From Epiperipatus broadwayi (taxonomy: Eukaryota; Onychophora; Udeonychophora; Euonychophora; Peripatidae), in contig JAQFVV010000320.1 of the NCBI GenBank assembly GCA_028023455.1, positions 682,001 through 746,000 on the forward strand: 64,000 nt of DNA. Direction: 5' to 3'. The position numbers were made by a program, and so were the translations under genes. The notes below the pieces were generated by a model. That model was not told the origin of the DNA. It saw only the letters and a program-made list of their open reading frames with translations, and searched no databases. Shown here piece by piece: positions 1-11,043 of the stretch; the stretch's first letter is position 1; every line of letters begins with the position of its first letter.

Positions 1-1131
1 TAATGTGACATTTCATGTACAAAAAAGTCTTTGTAAAGAATTCTGTATTTGTAAAATAGTCCTACATTAAAATAAAATGGATTATATGCAAAAAAAAAAA
101 TATTCATTAATATGTCATTAGTCATAAGCAAGTCATTTTAAAACTTAAATTATTTTTAATACTTTTTTACAAGAATTTATTTTTGTAATGATCCTTTAAA
201 TGATTTTATCTACTCTTAAAATAAACCTTTTTATGAAAGTACTTTTATCATTATTTGATCAATACATTTTAAAAAAAATATTGAGATTTTTTTTAAACTT
301 TAGATAAAATATCCTTGAGTTTATGTGGGGGGGGGGGTACGTTTTTAAATTTCAATAAGAAGGCTTTTACCTAAGAAGGAAAAATCTACTCTATTAGCTG
401 AAATTAAGCTAATTAATTTATAAGTGTTTATTGGATATTTTTTTTATCTTTAGTTTTGTTTCTAAATGTGAGTACAAACTAATTAATTAACAGTAAAAGT
501 TTAAAGATGATCTTTGAAATTTTATTTGGTTAATAGAAGTTTTTAAATAGTTAATATTCAGGTTAATAGTATCTACTTGTATTCATTTATGATTTAAGGC
601 TTCTTCCTTTTGTTTCATATTTTCATCATTCTTTCATTTTTATAATAGATTCATCAATGCTAATTTTATTTATACTCCTTTTATTTTTATATTTATTATA
701 ACTTCATTATATTAAAGAAGTAAAGCATAATGGATTGATTCCCAATTTGGAAACTAAAAATTAAAAAAACTTCAGTTTGGTCAAATGAATGGAAGTATTG
801 CACTAAATTTAGTATGATATTTGGGTACTAGAACATTACATGAGATGTTTGTGGATAAACTATCATTTTAAAGTCATTAGATTCTGATGTGAATGATTTA
901 ATGTGGAAAGGATTGTCTCAATAATCAGACCAGGATAATAGATAATTAGAATCAAATCTTATAATCAGACAAACAATTGTTTCTACACATTTTCTATGAC
1001 ATCTCCATTTAAATGATTTGAAGATTACAGAGTCTCTGCAAGCCATTCTTGAGCAATGAGTGAAGTCTAATAACTTTTTATTTTTCAGGACAACTAGGAT
1101 TCTCTTCTTCATAATGAATATCCTAATATTC
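1..1131. other. AT-rich DNA without a gene
   Basis: No coding region is supported here. The stretch is very A+T-rich and holds an 11-base G tract at 327-337. The open frame on the minus strand across 918-1181 runs into the terminus of the neighbouring hAT element and has no recognisable motif, so I treat it as chance. Confidence 0.6.
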
Positions 1132-1139
1132 CTGTAGAC
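1132..1139. repeat. left 8-bp target site duplication of the hAT element
   Basis: CTGTAGAC directly precedes the CAAGAG terminus. Its partner is CTCTAAAC at 4011-4018. The T at position 2 and the A at position 7 agree with the known hAT target preference. Confidence 0.7.
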
Positions 1140-4010
1140 CAAGAGTTTCCAAACTTTTTTTGGATGCAGACCCTTTACCAAAAACTTTTAAAACCATCGA
1201 CTCATTTACTTTACTTATTAATAAATTTGTACAGTGCTTGATATTAAATATTTACTAGACATCAAACTTTTCGTTTTAATCACTTGTAATTAATGATTGA
1301 AAAAGATAAATGACTATGGAATCTGGCATTATCTTGTGCAACATTTAATATCAAAACCTGCACTAATGAAAATGAAAGCAAAAAAAAATGCAAGCAGAAT
1401 TTTTTTTAAAATTTTTGACAAGTATGAAATAAATAAATAAATTCAAAATAAGTACAAATATTGAAATCACTTTATTAAACATAAAAATAAAGTGAAAAAT
1501 CAACATATTTAGACAGAATTAAACATTAGCAAAATTATAGCAACGAAAGTTTTAATCAGTATTATAAAAATAAGAATAACAATTAAATTAGCTTGGAAAA
1601 CTTAATTTAATGAGATGGATGCACCTGGTGATTTGTCAACAATTTATCTATATCCAGTTTTAAATTAGTGAGCTGCATTCTCAAATTTTCACATTCAGTG
1701 ATTTGCAATCAATGTCTGCTCTAAAGCAGATTGAAAACTATACTGAAGCCTCTCTCTACCAGAAATGACTATGGAAATGCCAGAAAATACTTATGTACAA
1801 CAGTCCATAGAGCCAGTATACAGAAGTGGAATGTCTTGTTGCAGCCAAGACTTTTGATAACTCTGTTTGAATTATACCTTGAGATTCTTTTTCATGCTGA
1901 TGGTTATTAGCGCATCCTGCAAAATTTATATTTGATTCAGCACTATGTGTGGGTTTATTATCAAGTCTGGTATTTCCAATGATAGAATATCTTTAAATCT
2001 AGTTTTCAAATCCAAGGGAAGAGCCTCGAAGTGATTGGCATACAGCAAGATGTTTTCTTCTTGGATTGTGCCTATATTACATAAGTTGGGTCATTGGGAA
2101 AGCTCAGATCTTGCAATATTTTGCTTAAAAAACATTAATCGGGTAACAAAAGCCAATATGACTGATTTTGTTTTGATGAAATTCAAATTGTCTCCTTGCA
2201 ATTGTAAATTAACATCATTAAATTTGTTAAATAAGTCAGTTAAATAAGCAATGTATGTTTTACTCTCAAGTAAATTTTCTTTCAAACTGGAATCCTCATC
2301 TTCCAAAAACTCTGAAACAGATTGAAAAAGTTCAAAAAGTTTCCCTTTTGAATGCCAGCAGACTTCAAGATGGGAAACCAATTGATAGAAATCTTCATCA
2401 CTTTCCTCACATAATCGAGTGATATTCAAAGCATTACTTCAAATTTTGTTCACAATTGTTATAACAAACTGAAGCAGTTGATGCAATTTGTCACTAAGGT
2501 TGTTGGTTACTAAATGTTGCCTATGGATTATGCAGTGAACTGCAAGCATTTTGGGTATGTGTTGTTTCAGGTAACTTATGAAACTATGATAATGACTAAC
2601 CATAGCTGATGCTCTATCTGTCACAACAGATATTATATTTGTCAATGAAATCACTTTTTCCCTAAAAACTAACTCTGTTAAATTAAAAATCAATTTGCCT
2701 CTGGTGTCAGTTTCTAAAGTTCAGCAAAAAGCAGCTCTTTTTGTGCTTCCTGATCTTGAATAAAGTGAACATATTCCAGTAACAAAGCTTCATTACTGAG
2801 TAATGTTGATTTGTCCAATTGGAGGGAGGAAAGTTTTTTTTGCAAATGATTACAACATCATATCATTTCATTGATACATCTTTGAACTGTGTTACTGCTC
2901 AAAGGAATTCTTTTTATAACATCTTGTGCAAGTTTTTGGAATACAGTATTCAATACTTCCATGATTGCCTGTAGAATCAGTTTCTCCTCTATTATGTGCA
3001 GCTTGCCAGACTTCATGTTGAGTAGGGATATGTTGTATGATGCCCTTAATCCATCATTATTTTGTTTCTATGATGAAACAAACATATTATTTATCATAGT
3101 TCTCTTCAGAATTTTACCTTTAAATAATTGAAAGTATGACAAATATTTCTCTTTCTTGTCATGGTGAATTCTGTTCAAGTGATCTACTAGTTTTGATGTT
3201 TTCATAGTAACATTGCTAAAGATTTTTTCACATATCAGGCATCTTTGTAATTGTTTGTTTGATAATGATGGGACAAATCCTAGCTTCAACTAATCCAAGC
3301 TACAATTTCTTCTTTTATTCAGCCATATTATTATCATAAGAAATAAAAACTTTTATTAACAAACAATTTCAACAGCCTCTGTGATAAAAAATAATAATAA
3401 TACAGTATGTACTTACTTGAAACAGAAGATTTTTGTTCAAACTCGAATAAATAAATTGTGTCCTCTGATTTTATTTTTCATAGTACTGCTCCTCAATAAA
3501 TAATTATATTCAATGTTCAAATCACAAATAAATACATGCCACATCAAATGAACCAATTTATAGTGTTTTATGAAAGCATGACTGTACAAGGCTGATAGAT
3601 TTTGCTAATACTGAATACCATCCATCCCACTGAGCAAATGCAGACATGAAATGTTTTTTTATGTTCGCACTTCCTTTGATATGTTTGACAAGACAATGCA
3701 CAGACATGTTTGTGCTACATGTATTTTCGTGACTTTTATGTATGACTCTTTTAATGAGACATTTTACCTTTTCATTTGCAAGTTTAGTATGTAATGTTTT
3801 TTTTATTAAAAAAGTGTTTTTTTAACTATTTTATTTCTTAATTAGGTACTTATTGGAATCATAGATATTTGGAAATAACAAACAAATAACCATAATAAGG
3901 GGGTCTATTTTTGCTGTCCTTGACTCCCAAATTTTTTTATTGAAACTATCAACCCCTAGAAATTCAAATTGACCTTAGGTAGTCAATATCGACCACTTTG
4001 AGAACTCTTG
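1140..4010 (-). mobile_element. hAT DNA transposon (ZBED-type), full length but decayed
   Basis: The left end begins CAAGAGTTTCCAAACT and the reverse complement of the right end begins CAAGAGTTCTCAAAGT, so both termini are still visible as short inverted repeats. The flanking octamers are CTGTAGAC (1132-1139) and CTCTAAAC (4011-4018), matching at six of eight places, which is the 8-bp target duplication expected of hAT elements. The length of 2.87 kb and the single minus-strand transposase relic fit an autonomous element that has since mutated. Frameshifts and stops throughout show that it is not active. Confidence 0.85.
1607..3326 (-). pseudogene. hAT transposase pseudogene, ZBED5/SCAND3-like
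   Basis: This is the broken transposase of the surrounding hAT element, about 570 codons long, close to the usual size of ZBED5-like proteins. The proposed start is the ATG at 3326-3324. Within 3164-3241 a BED zinc finger is readable with the pattern C-X2-C-X16-H-X4-H (CLIC, then H and RIHH). At 2439-2693 the frame carries the hAT core, including TDRASAMV and VHCIIHRQHL. At 2091-2429 follows the segment with YLTDLFNKFNDVNLQLQGD, typical of this family. In the C-terminal part YANHFEALPLDLK is readable near 2000-2045, and NHQVHPSH followed by a stop marks the end at 1607. At least four frame changes and several stops separate these blocks. In the family the protein binds element ends and cuts and pastes them; this copy cannot do so. 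A host-domesticated gene is unlikely because the termini and target duplication are present. Confidence 0.85.
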
Positions 4011-4140
4011 CTCTAAACATTGTTCAAATATTATATAATTTCATGAATACAGATTACAAATAGCTTTTAGTATAAGTTGATACATATTAAAAAAATATAT
4101 GTGTTTCATGATTTTATCTACCCCTTACATAAATATTTAA

Positions 4141-4667
4141 TATAGGGTATATGAGCACAGACTTTCACACCACCCACCTCTCTCCACTCTATCTAATAAC
4201 ACTGATACACCTAAACACATATATGCTGAAAAGATAAATAGTCACCAATATACATATCTCATGCTAAACCAGCAATCATCAGTTGGTCCAGACTATCATC
4301 TTTACACACATATCTAGTATAAGTGCTCAGATATATATTAAGATAGACTATCCTCAGGGTGGCCTTTGAGCATTCCATCATCAGATTTTCAATTGGATGG
4401 ACAGTTGAAGAGTTGGAGTGTGGAGTGGATTGAAGCCTGTCCATTAAACTATGAGGATAGTCTATCTTAATATATATCTGAGTACTTATACTATATATGT
4501 GTGTAAAGATGATAGTCTGGACCAACTGATGATTGCTGGTTTAGCATGAAATACGTATATTGGTGATTATTTATCTTTTCAGCATATATGTGTTTAGGTG
4601 TATCAGTGTTATTAGATAGAGTGGAGAGAGGTGGGTGGTGTGAAAGTCTGTGCTCATATACCCTATA
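4141..4667. mobile_element. F1 foldback element, long terminal inverted repeats
   Basis: The sequence is a near-perfect inverted repeat. It starts TATAGGGTATATGAGCACAG and ends with the reverse complement of that. The arms are about 230 bp each, and the centre carries GAGCATTCCATCATCAGA. There is no transposase inside; the ORF at 4259-4525 is a by-product of the arm. Related copies with the same ends and the same middle occur at 26.1-27.0 kb and 27.9-29.2 kb. A TA dinucleotide at the ends would suit a Tc1/mariner-mobilised MITE, but this is inference. Confidence 0.8.
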
Positions 4668-5089
4668 TTACATATATATAGCCACAGGTATATAACAAGC
4701 CTGTGTTTCAGTTATTATAAATATTTAAAAGAATATTACCAAATAAAAAATAATGTAGAATTTTCTTTTTTTTAAATTGCCTTACTCCTTTTAATTTAAA
4801 AAGATTAATGTTTAGTATTTATTAAGAAATATTCTTAGCAATACTGCATAATGTCTTTCATTTAAATTTAATATTTTGCAGAATAGAATCTTCCTCAGTA
4901 GGAATGTATTATCACGGGCAGTAGCTACTTGCAAAGAGTGTGGCAATTACAACACCAAAAGAAAAAAACAAAGATTAAAAAAATAAACAAATAGCAATAG
5001 TACATTAAATATGAGCATTGTAATGGTTGTATAAGCTAATTCAAGAATGACAAATTTAAAACTGTTTAGTTGATGTTTTGCAATATTAT
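4668..5089. other. AT-rich spacer
   Basis: No gene is seen. The first 60 bases (CAGGTATATAACAAGCCTGTG and on) resemble the outer flank of the F1 copy ending near 26515, so the F1 repeat unit may extend to about 4725. The rest is A-rich low-complexity DNA. Confidence 0.5.
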
Positions 5090-5815
5090 TTTTTAACTTT
5101 TTTTATGCAAACTTTTCCTTCTGAAAAACGTTGATATCTTGTCTAATTGTAGCTCTTTATTAATTTTATTCTCAGCCATATCTGCCCAATGAAATCAGTC
5201 AACATTGCATTTCTTTGGAATATCTTTGAGATAATTTTTAAAACACAAATGGATTCTGCCTCTCCATAAAAACCATATTCAAGTTCATTATAAAATATCT
5301 TCAGGAAGATTTGTATTGTTAATTTATTTTATAACCAAATCCAATGAAGATGTGATTTTCTAATGTTGGATTATATCACATCCAGAAAATTGAAAAACAT
5401 TTAACTGGAATTATATTGATATTATATTTTTTAAATTTTGCAAGCAATTCCTAAATGAAATTTTTCTAAAGCCTTTTTATTATATTGATAAAGTGTCCAA
5501 GTCTCACTTCTATATAAGATATAGTAGTTATTGAATTGATATTAAATAGTAAGATATTTAAATTAGCCCATATTCTCAAACTGGTAGTAAACATTACTGT
5601 TAAGATATGACTTTAAACACTAGTTAATAAAGAATTTGATTTTATTTTTAACTTTAATTACTAAATTAAAGCTTTTATATGGTTTTATTCAAACATTAAT
5701 TGCATTATGTAGATAACATTTTGAATTGGCAAGATAAATCACCACCATAATGTAAATCCAAGCTAAAAATAGGAAGATTTCTTGTTTTTAATCAATTGAA
5801 ATAAAAATTACATTA

Positions 5816-6055
5816 TCAAGCGTACAACATCCTAATCCCTAACTCATTAAACAATTTATGTACAGTTTCAAAGAGCATTGTCATAAAATAAAAAATGAAG
5901 TTGGAATGTGCACATCTATGTTCAATGCCAGCTGTTATTTCAAATGGCTCAGCTTTTCTTCTGTAGTAATAACACATCATGTAGAAGTTGTATAGTAATA
6001 AACAAATTTTTATGGATAATCGACTAATTTCAAGCATGATTTCAGAGCCGTTCAA
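5816..6055 (-). pseudogene. reverse transcriptase shard of LINE-A
   Basis: This is the longest open piece of LINE-A. It carries AEPFEITAGIEHRC, which corresponds to the family motif EPF-x-VTNGVKQGC, followed by a stretch equivalent to the LFS-MFSAML region and ending near GIRMLYA. It covers the fingers/palm part of the RT upstream of the catalytic YADD, which is not preserved here in a readable frame. No separate gene should be annotated. Confidence 0.75.
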
Positions 6056-7361
6056 TTATTAAAATGTCTTGATTAAATCAATGAAAGCAATATATATAAA
6101 TCATCTTTTGTGCCCAACAATTTTCTTGCACTTTTCTGATAAAAAAAAGCCTGAACTGTAATGCTTATTGATTCTCTAAAACCACATTGGGTCTCTGGAA
6201 TTATTCATCTATGAATGGAAGCAATTTATTCAACAAAATCAGTGAAAATATCTTTGTTGTATTTTATAATAATGATATTCTTAATAATTTTTGCAATTTC
6301 TTTATTCCATCTATTTTTAAAAATTGAACAATAAAAACATCTTTAATATCAAGCAGCACAACTTCATGATCTCATATATTTCTAAACAATTTCAACATTT
6401 TTTATTCTAATGTATAACCACTAGTTTTAAAACTTATTCAGATATATTATTCTTTCCATTTTTAAGATTACAAACAGCTGTTTTAACTTTATAAAGCTGG
6501 ATATCTTTGTCCAAATCTTTATGAACAGATGATAAAATGCATATATCATTAAAAGTCATCATGTCAACTGTATTATTATTAAAAAGTTTATAAAATACCA
6601 TTTCTATTTGATTAAAATATTTTTATTATCATCATATTAAAAAATGTTATTGATGGATTTAATAGAGGATTTTTAAATCCATGTGTTCTTTCAATGCATC
6701 AAAAAAAAATCTAAAGTGCCCATGATCAATGAATATCTGTATTTCTTTAAATCTTGTTAGTCGTTGAAGTTCCACTTTAAAATATCTATATTCAATATGA
6801 AGTTCCACATTCAATGTATTATTAAGTCAAGCAGAAAATGTCATTTCCTTTTAATCAAGACGCTGATAATAAGAAATCATGATTCTTGTTTTTGGTAAAT
6901 CCATGAATAGATTTACTTCTGTCTATAATACAATTTTTAAAAGAATTCCACAACAATCCTGAAACTCAAGATAAATAATCTGAATGTTTAATAGCTGTTG
7001 AAATGTAACATAAATAACAAAGGCTTCTAAAGAATAAACATCAATCCTTTTAGACAATGTGATTGGAACAAATCTATATTTAAATAAAACTAACATTTTA
7101 ACATTTGAGCATATGAACTATGATCTATTCAACAATTTGCACTTTTAAGTACCCATGTGATATAAACTTTCCTTGTATTTTGACTCTTAACTGTAATATA
7201 ATCATTTAAATGCCATGGTTTTGACCATGGATACATCCAGGTTTCTTTATTAGTGCCTAAATAAAATGTTTTAAATAATCAATTCATATATTGTTTAAAA
7301 ATTTAATACCAGAAGCTATTTGAGTTTAATGCATACTATTATCATTTTCAACAGTTTTTGG

Positions 7362-7613
7362 TCAAAATTTTCCATTTGTACTAACACATGCATTAATATC
7401 TCCAAGAATAAAAAAAATAATTTTTTGTGTTATTGATATAATAATTATGACTATCAAGAAATAAAAGCTACTTTTTGCATTCCCTAAATCTAATGTTAGA
7501 GTATGTGCACCAATAAAATGAATGCAGGTGTGATTATGTAAACTATGTTTTAAATAGCCTTTCATAGATATACACTGAAAAATTCCAAGAAAAGAAATTA
7601 TTAAATTAAACAA
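7362..7613 (-). pseudogene. AP-type endonuclease shard of LINE-A
   Basis: The frame contains FFILGDINACVSTN, equivalent to the ILGDFNARVG block of LINE endonucleases in which Asp and Asn belong to the active site. Here the Phe of GDFN is replaced by Ile. The upstream part of the frame is hydrophobic because of A/T drift. It lies between the ALSETR-like block and the HPWSKPWH link, exactly where this part of the domain is expected. Confidence 0.7.
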
Positions 7614-7914
7614 ACTATCAACAAAACTAACACCATGCAGTTTTTTTTAACAGATTTGTCTAAAAAAACAAAAAAAAAACTTGAAGCCGTTGGTTCTATT
7701 AATTTTTTTTCTTCCAGAAAATGAGTTTCACTAAGAGAAGCTCTATTATTTTTAAATCTTAACAGCTCTTCATATCTTGAAGAGTGACACCTATCTATAT
7801 TTAAAAAAAAATAGATTTATAATAGGGCCTTTTAATATTACCACTGCCTTCTGCTTTACCACTATTACTAATAGTGTATTTATTTTTATCATTTTAATGA
7901 GTAATCTGCCAGGC

Positions 7915-8014
7915 ATGATAACTTAGTCAAGCTATGTGAAAATAGTCAAATCATCTTTTTTTGGTGCTTCCATTTTCATAATAGATAGGATTACCTAAAT
8001 ATATAATCTTTGTC
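7915..8014. repeat. 100-bp direct repeat, left copy
   Basis: It starts ATGATAACTTAGTCAAGCTA and ends AATCTTTGTC. It matches 9439-9542 along its whole length, with small differences and a longer T tract in the other copy. The two copies sit just outside the ends of a family A element. Confidence 0.8.
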
Positions 8015-8017
8015 TGT

Positions 8018-9438
8018 CATGTATTCAACTATGATGTTGACTGCCAACAATTAACAAAACTTATTGATTAAAGAAAAAGATCATTAAATAAAGATTTAAA
8101 AGATATTTATTTACAACTATATACAAAACACCTTAAATACACATTGTTGACCAAATCAGCTTTAGCCCCGGTTCCAGATTTGCAGCCTATATCCCACTAT
8201 GATAACTTTATTCTTCTGGCCCCCTTTGTGTTTGGTATATGGTGATTTATGGGAAACACTGATCAAACAGACTAACAAATAAATCTGTACACTTATATCT
8301 CAGCCTTCCAACGCAACATTTATGAACTTAATCAATTTAGTCTTTGATTTTAAGTTCTACTTCAATAAATGCTAATATTTCCCAAAATACTAAGCTAACA
8401 CTCCCAATCTGCTAGTGGCAGATCTTAGTGAATAATTAAAAGCTTTGTACTCACAATCCTAATGGAGCCTTATCAGGCTTACACAAATAAAAATAAGACT
8501 GGTGTGGTCTGTTTAAGTTCCATATCCGGCTGTTTATACCTATAAAGCTCAGACTCTGGGAAGATGATCCTCATGATAGAAAAGTCAGTATACTTTTCCC
8601 ACAGTTTTTCTCTGGGTCTTTTCACATGATGTCCCATGAAACAACAACACCACCATTGTACAAAGTGTAAGGAAAAGCTGAAAAGCCCCTTGCTCTTTTC
8701 AGCACATGCACTATTTAGACTTTTTCATAGTTTAATGTCTGTCATTATTATTATTAATTATTACAATAGAGTAACAGCAATATCCATTAGACTAATTATT
8801 ATAATAGGGTAACAGCAATATCCTTTATGCTAATGCCTCTTTTCACCGATTATTATCAGATGTTTAATTGCATATGTGCACATTCTTTTCCTCTGTAATT
8901 AGTCCTTCAAATATTTATTCTTTTGTTTGATTAGTTTTAATAGCTTAATGTTTTAATCTAAACAATAACAGTTCTTTTTATATTTAAATCCATTAAGCCT
9001 TTCTGACATTCACATTGCTTTATCTTTTAGAATCTTTTTTCATTGCTTTTAAACTTACAATATCTATCTATTTATCTTTAAGTTTCTTTTATCTGTCTTG
9101 CATTGGTGGGCGAGAGATCAGCGCGACTGCCTTGCACTTGCAGGCAGTTGCCCGGGTTGTGGGTTCACGTCCCGGCCGATGCTATGACATTTAAAAAAAA
9201 AAAAAGTTTCTTTTTATCTATTAACAATCTTTTATCATTGCCTTTAAACTTACAATATCTATATTTAAGTTTTTTTTATTTAAGTTTTCTTTCAGCAATC
9301 TTTTTTCATTGCTTTTAAACTTACAATATCTATCTATATTTAAGTTTATTATCTTTTCTATTTTTTCTGTAGTCAAAAAGCCTAGCTTTATAACTTATAC
9401 AACATACTGTTACTAAAGCAAAATATTTTTTACTAAAT
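8018..9438. mobile_element. family A repeat, copy 1
   Basis: This stretch is homologous to 24649-25570. Matches include the beginning (TATTCAACTATGA), the middle around 8450-8600 (GAGCCTTATCAGGC, TTTATACCTATA) and the end (CCTAGCTTTATAACT). It has no coding capacity that I recognise. Copy 1 is longer because it contains a SINE and an expanded 60-100-bp tandem segment built on CATTGCTTTTAAACTTACAA (three copies between 9031 and 9350). A short duplication based on GTAACAGCAATATCC occurs at 8760-8832. Its class is unknown. Confidence 0.65.
9095..9203 (+). mobile_element. tRNA-derived SINE, plus strand
   Basis: The tRNA-like part covers 9100-9182. Its ends GCATTGG and CCGATGC can pair as a 7-bp acceptor stem. 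A box-B-like GGTTCACGTCC is at 9162-9172. A tail of TATGACAT and 13 A follows. It is flanked by AAGTTTCTTTTATCT (9080-9094) and a near-identical copy at 9204-9219, a target duplication typical of LINE-driven insertion. A second copy of the same family is at 19693-19795. At 83-85 nt the body has the length of a tRNA with a long variable arm (Leu/Ser type), but its source is not certain. Confidence 0.85.
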
Positions 9439-9542
9439 ATGATAACTTACTCAAGCTATGTGAAAATAGTCAGATCATTTTTTTTTTTTTTGATGCTTCC
9501 ACTTTCATAATAGATAGGATGATCTAAATATACAATCTTTGC
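9439..9542. repeat. 100-bp direct repeat, right copy
   Basis: This is the partner of 7915-8014. It begins ATGATAACTTACTCAAGCTA. The family A sequence ends immediately before it. The second family A copy near 25 kb does not carry these flanks. Confidence 0.8.
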
Positions 9543-10846
9543 CAAACTGATATTCCTGTTCCAAAACAATTTCCAATCTGATTTATTAATGCCAAAATTA
9601 CAAATCAAGGAATGCCAGCCTACTAAATCTGTTTTTATCATTGCTTTCTTAATTTTTAATGAGTTGAGCTTTAAAAAAAAATGAAAAAAGGAATTGATGT
9701 TAGAATAGCTATACATATAATTAAAAGATTAAAATCTGATTGCATTGTCATAGTTAGAATAAAGATGATAACGACATGAAAGATTCATATCATTGTCCTA
9801 GCCTTTCTTAAATAGGGAGGCAGAAAAGCTGATTTATATCAGAAACAATATCCTAATCTTTGATAAATCAACTTGTTATTTTACAAAGTATCAAGGAATA
9901 TTTTTGATCAAGTACTATTCATTAATTTTTCATAGTTAACTCTCACATTTGAACGTTATTCCATAAAAGACTACCTATGGAATCTATCCATAGCCTGAAA
10001 ACAGTGCCCAATATTAGAATTACTATATATAATTAATTTATTTAAACGCATCAAAGTTTTTTTCTTACATCTTAAAATAATAAATTATAATGTTAGTTAA
10101 AGGATTTCCTAGTGTAATGTTTAGTGTATTCGACTGTGATGCCTAAATACCAGGATTTATCTCCATCAAAATGTGTTTAGTTTTTTTTTTCAAAAGTATT
10201 TTTTACTGTATCTATCGTACACGGTTTGAACTTGTAGTTTATTTTTAATAAAATAGCCCAAAGTAAAAAAATATGAATAATTTTGTTATTAATTTCATTA
10301 TCGACATTCACTAAAATTTTTAATTCCTCTCCATAATTTTGTTATATATATAATTTAAAAACTTTTTTTTTTTTAATATTTTGTAATAGTATTACTTATA
10401 TGTGTGTGTATGTATTTTAAGTTCTCTGATGCCGAACAACTATATTTTTAAAAAGTCATATTCAAGCAATAACAAAAAATATTTCTAATGTCAAAAAGAA
10501 ACACATCGCTTGACTAAATCTCAAATTTTTCTGCCGCCTAAAGTTTATTTATTACCAGTATGGGTAACATATGTGAATTGATAAAATTCACATCAATTAA
10601 AGTAAATGAAACAGAAGTAATGAAAGAATCTAATTAAGGTCTTTTGGAATATATTCAATAGTAGACTTAGAACAATTCTATACATTAAGGGGGGAGGGGA
10701 ACAATAGAAGTATGAAAAAAGCATATTAGGAGTAATAGAGAAGAAAATATTTGACTATCAGCCAAATAAGCGTAAATAATGTAGTTATAAAAATATTGAT
10801 ATACAAAGCCGTGGGTTTGTTAGTTTTTATAATAAGAAATAGATAG
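9543..10846. other. AT-rich DNA without a gene
   Basis: I see only A/T-rich sequence with A and T tracts and a short TG-rich run near 10402. The minus-strand frame at 9456-9716 overlaps the 100-bp direct repeat and shows no motif. Confidence 0.55.
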
Positions 10847-10906
10847 GCTGTGACAATATAACGCTGAACTAGCTCAATTTTACTCGGTTCGATTCCGAAT
10901 TGCAGC
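10847..10906 (+). repeat. tRNA-like remnant (truncated)
   Basis: GCTGTGA at the start pairs with TTGCAGC at the end (with two G-T pairs), and CGGTTCGATTCCG forms a T-arm with a perfect box B. The whole is only 60 nt, so the D-arm and part of the anticodon arm are missing and no box A is visible. It is therefore a tRNA pseudogene or old SINE head, not a working tRNA. Confidence 0.4.
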
Positions 10907-10980
10907 AATTAAAGAGAAGTGACTTTTTTTTTTTTAACTTGTATGATTTAATGTGTTAAAGTGATGATTTCCAAGAATTA

Positions 10981-11043
10981 GTGAACCTGGGATCGAACTT
11001 CAATTTTGTTTTGTCTGACGTTCCAACATCCCATAATTTTCAC
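10981..11043 (-). repeat. tRNA-like remnant, minus strand
   Basis: On the minus strand a D-arm-like GTTGGAACG, an anticodon-stem-like CAGAC and a box B (GTTCGATCCC) occur in tRNA order over 63 nt, ending GGTTCAC. The acceptor stem is only partly paired. It lies 75 bp from, and opposite to, the remnant at 10847-10906. Confidence 0.4.

Larger units (their letters stand above)
5090..7790 (-). mobile_element. LINE-A: decayed non-LTR retrotransposon (EN-RT type)
   Basis: Read on the minus strand, the parts of a LINE ORF2 occur in the right order, scattered over all three frames. The start of the endonuclease domain is at 7685-7755 (NNRASLSETHFLEEKKLIE, compare ALSETR). The GDxN block of the endonuclease is at 7362-7440 (FFILGDINACVSTN). 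The link to the RT follows at about 7195-7240 (HPWSKPWHLNDYITV). RT blocks lie at about 6064-6300 (KIFSLILLNKLLP, QVQEN) and 5816-6055 (AEPFEITAGIEHRC). The C-terminal segment is at 5430-5530 (SETWTLYQYNKKALEKFHL). Such proteins nick the target and reverse-transcribe their own RNA. Stops and frameshifts make this copy dead. The exact clade cannot be fixed without a search. Confidence 0.8.

Noticed and set aside
327-337. poly-G tract (and the poly-C tract at 54454) as regulatory sites
   Set aside because: Single homopolymer runs without context; most likely ordinary slippage tracts.
4259-4525. 88-codon minus-strand ORF
   Set aside because: It lies wholly within the arms of an F1 foldback element, and its peptide mirrors the inverted repeat.
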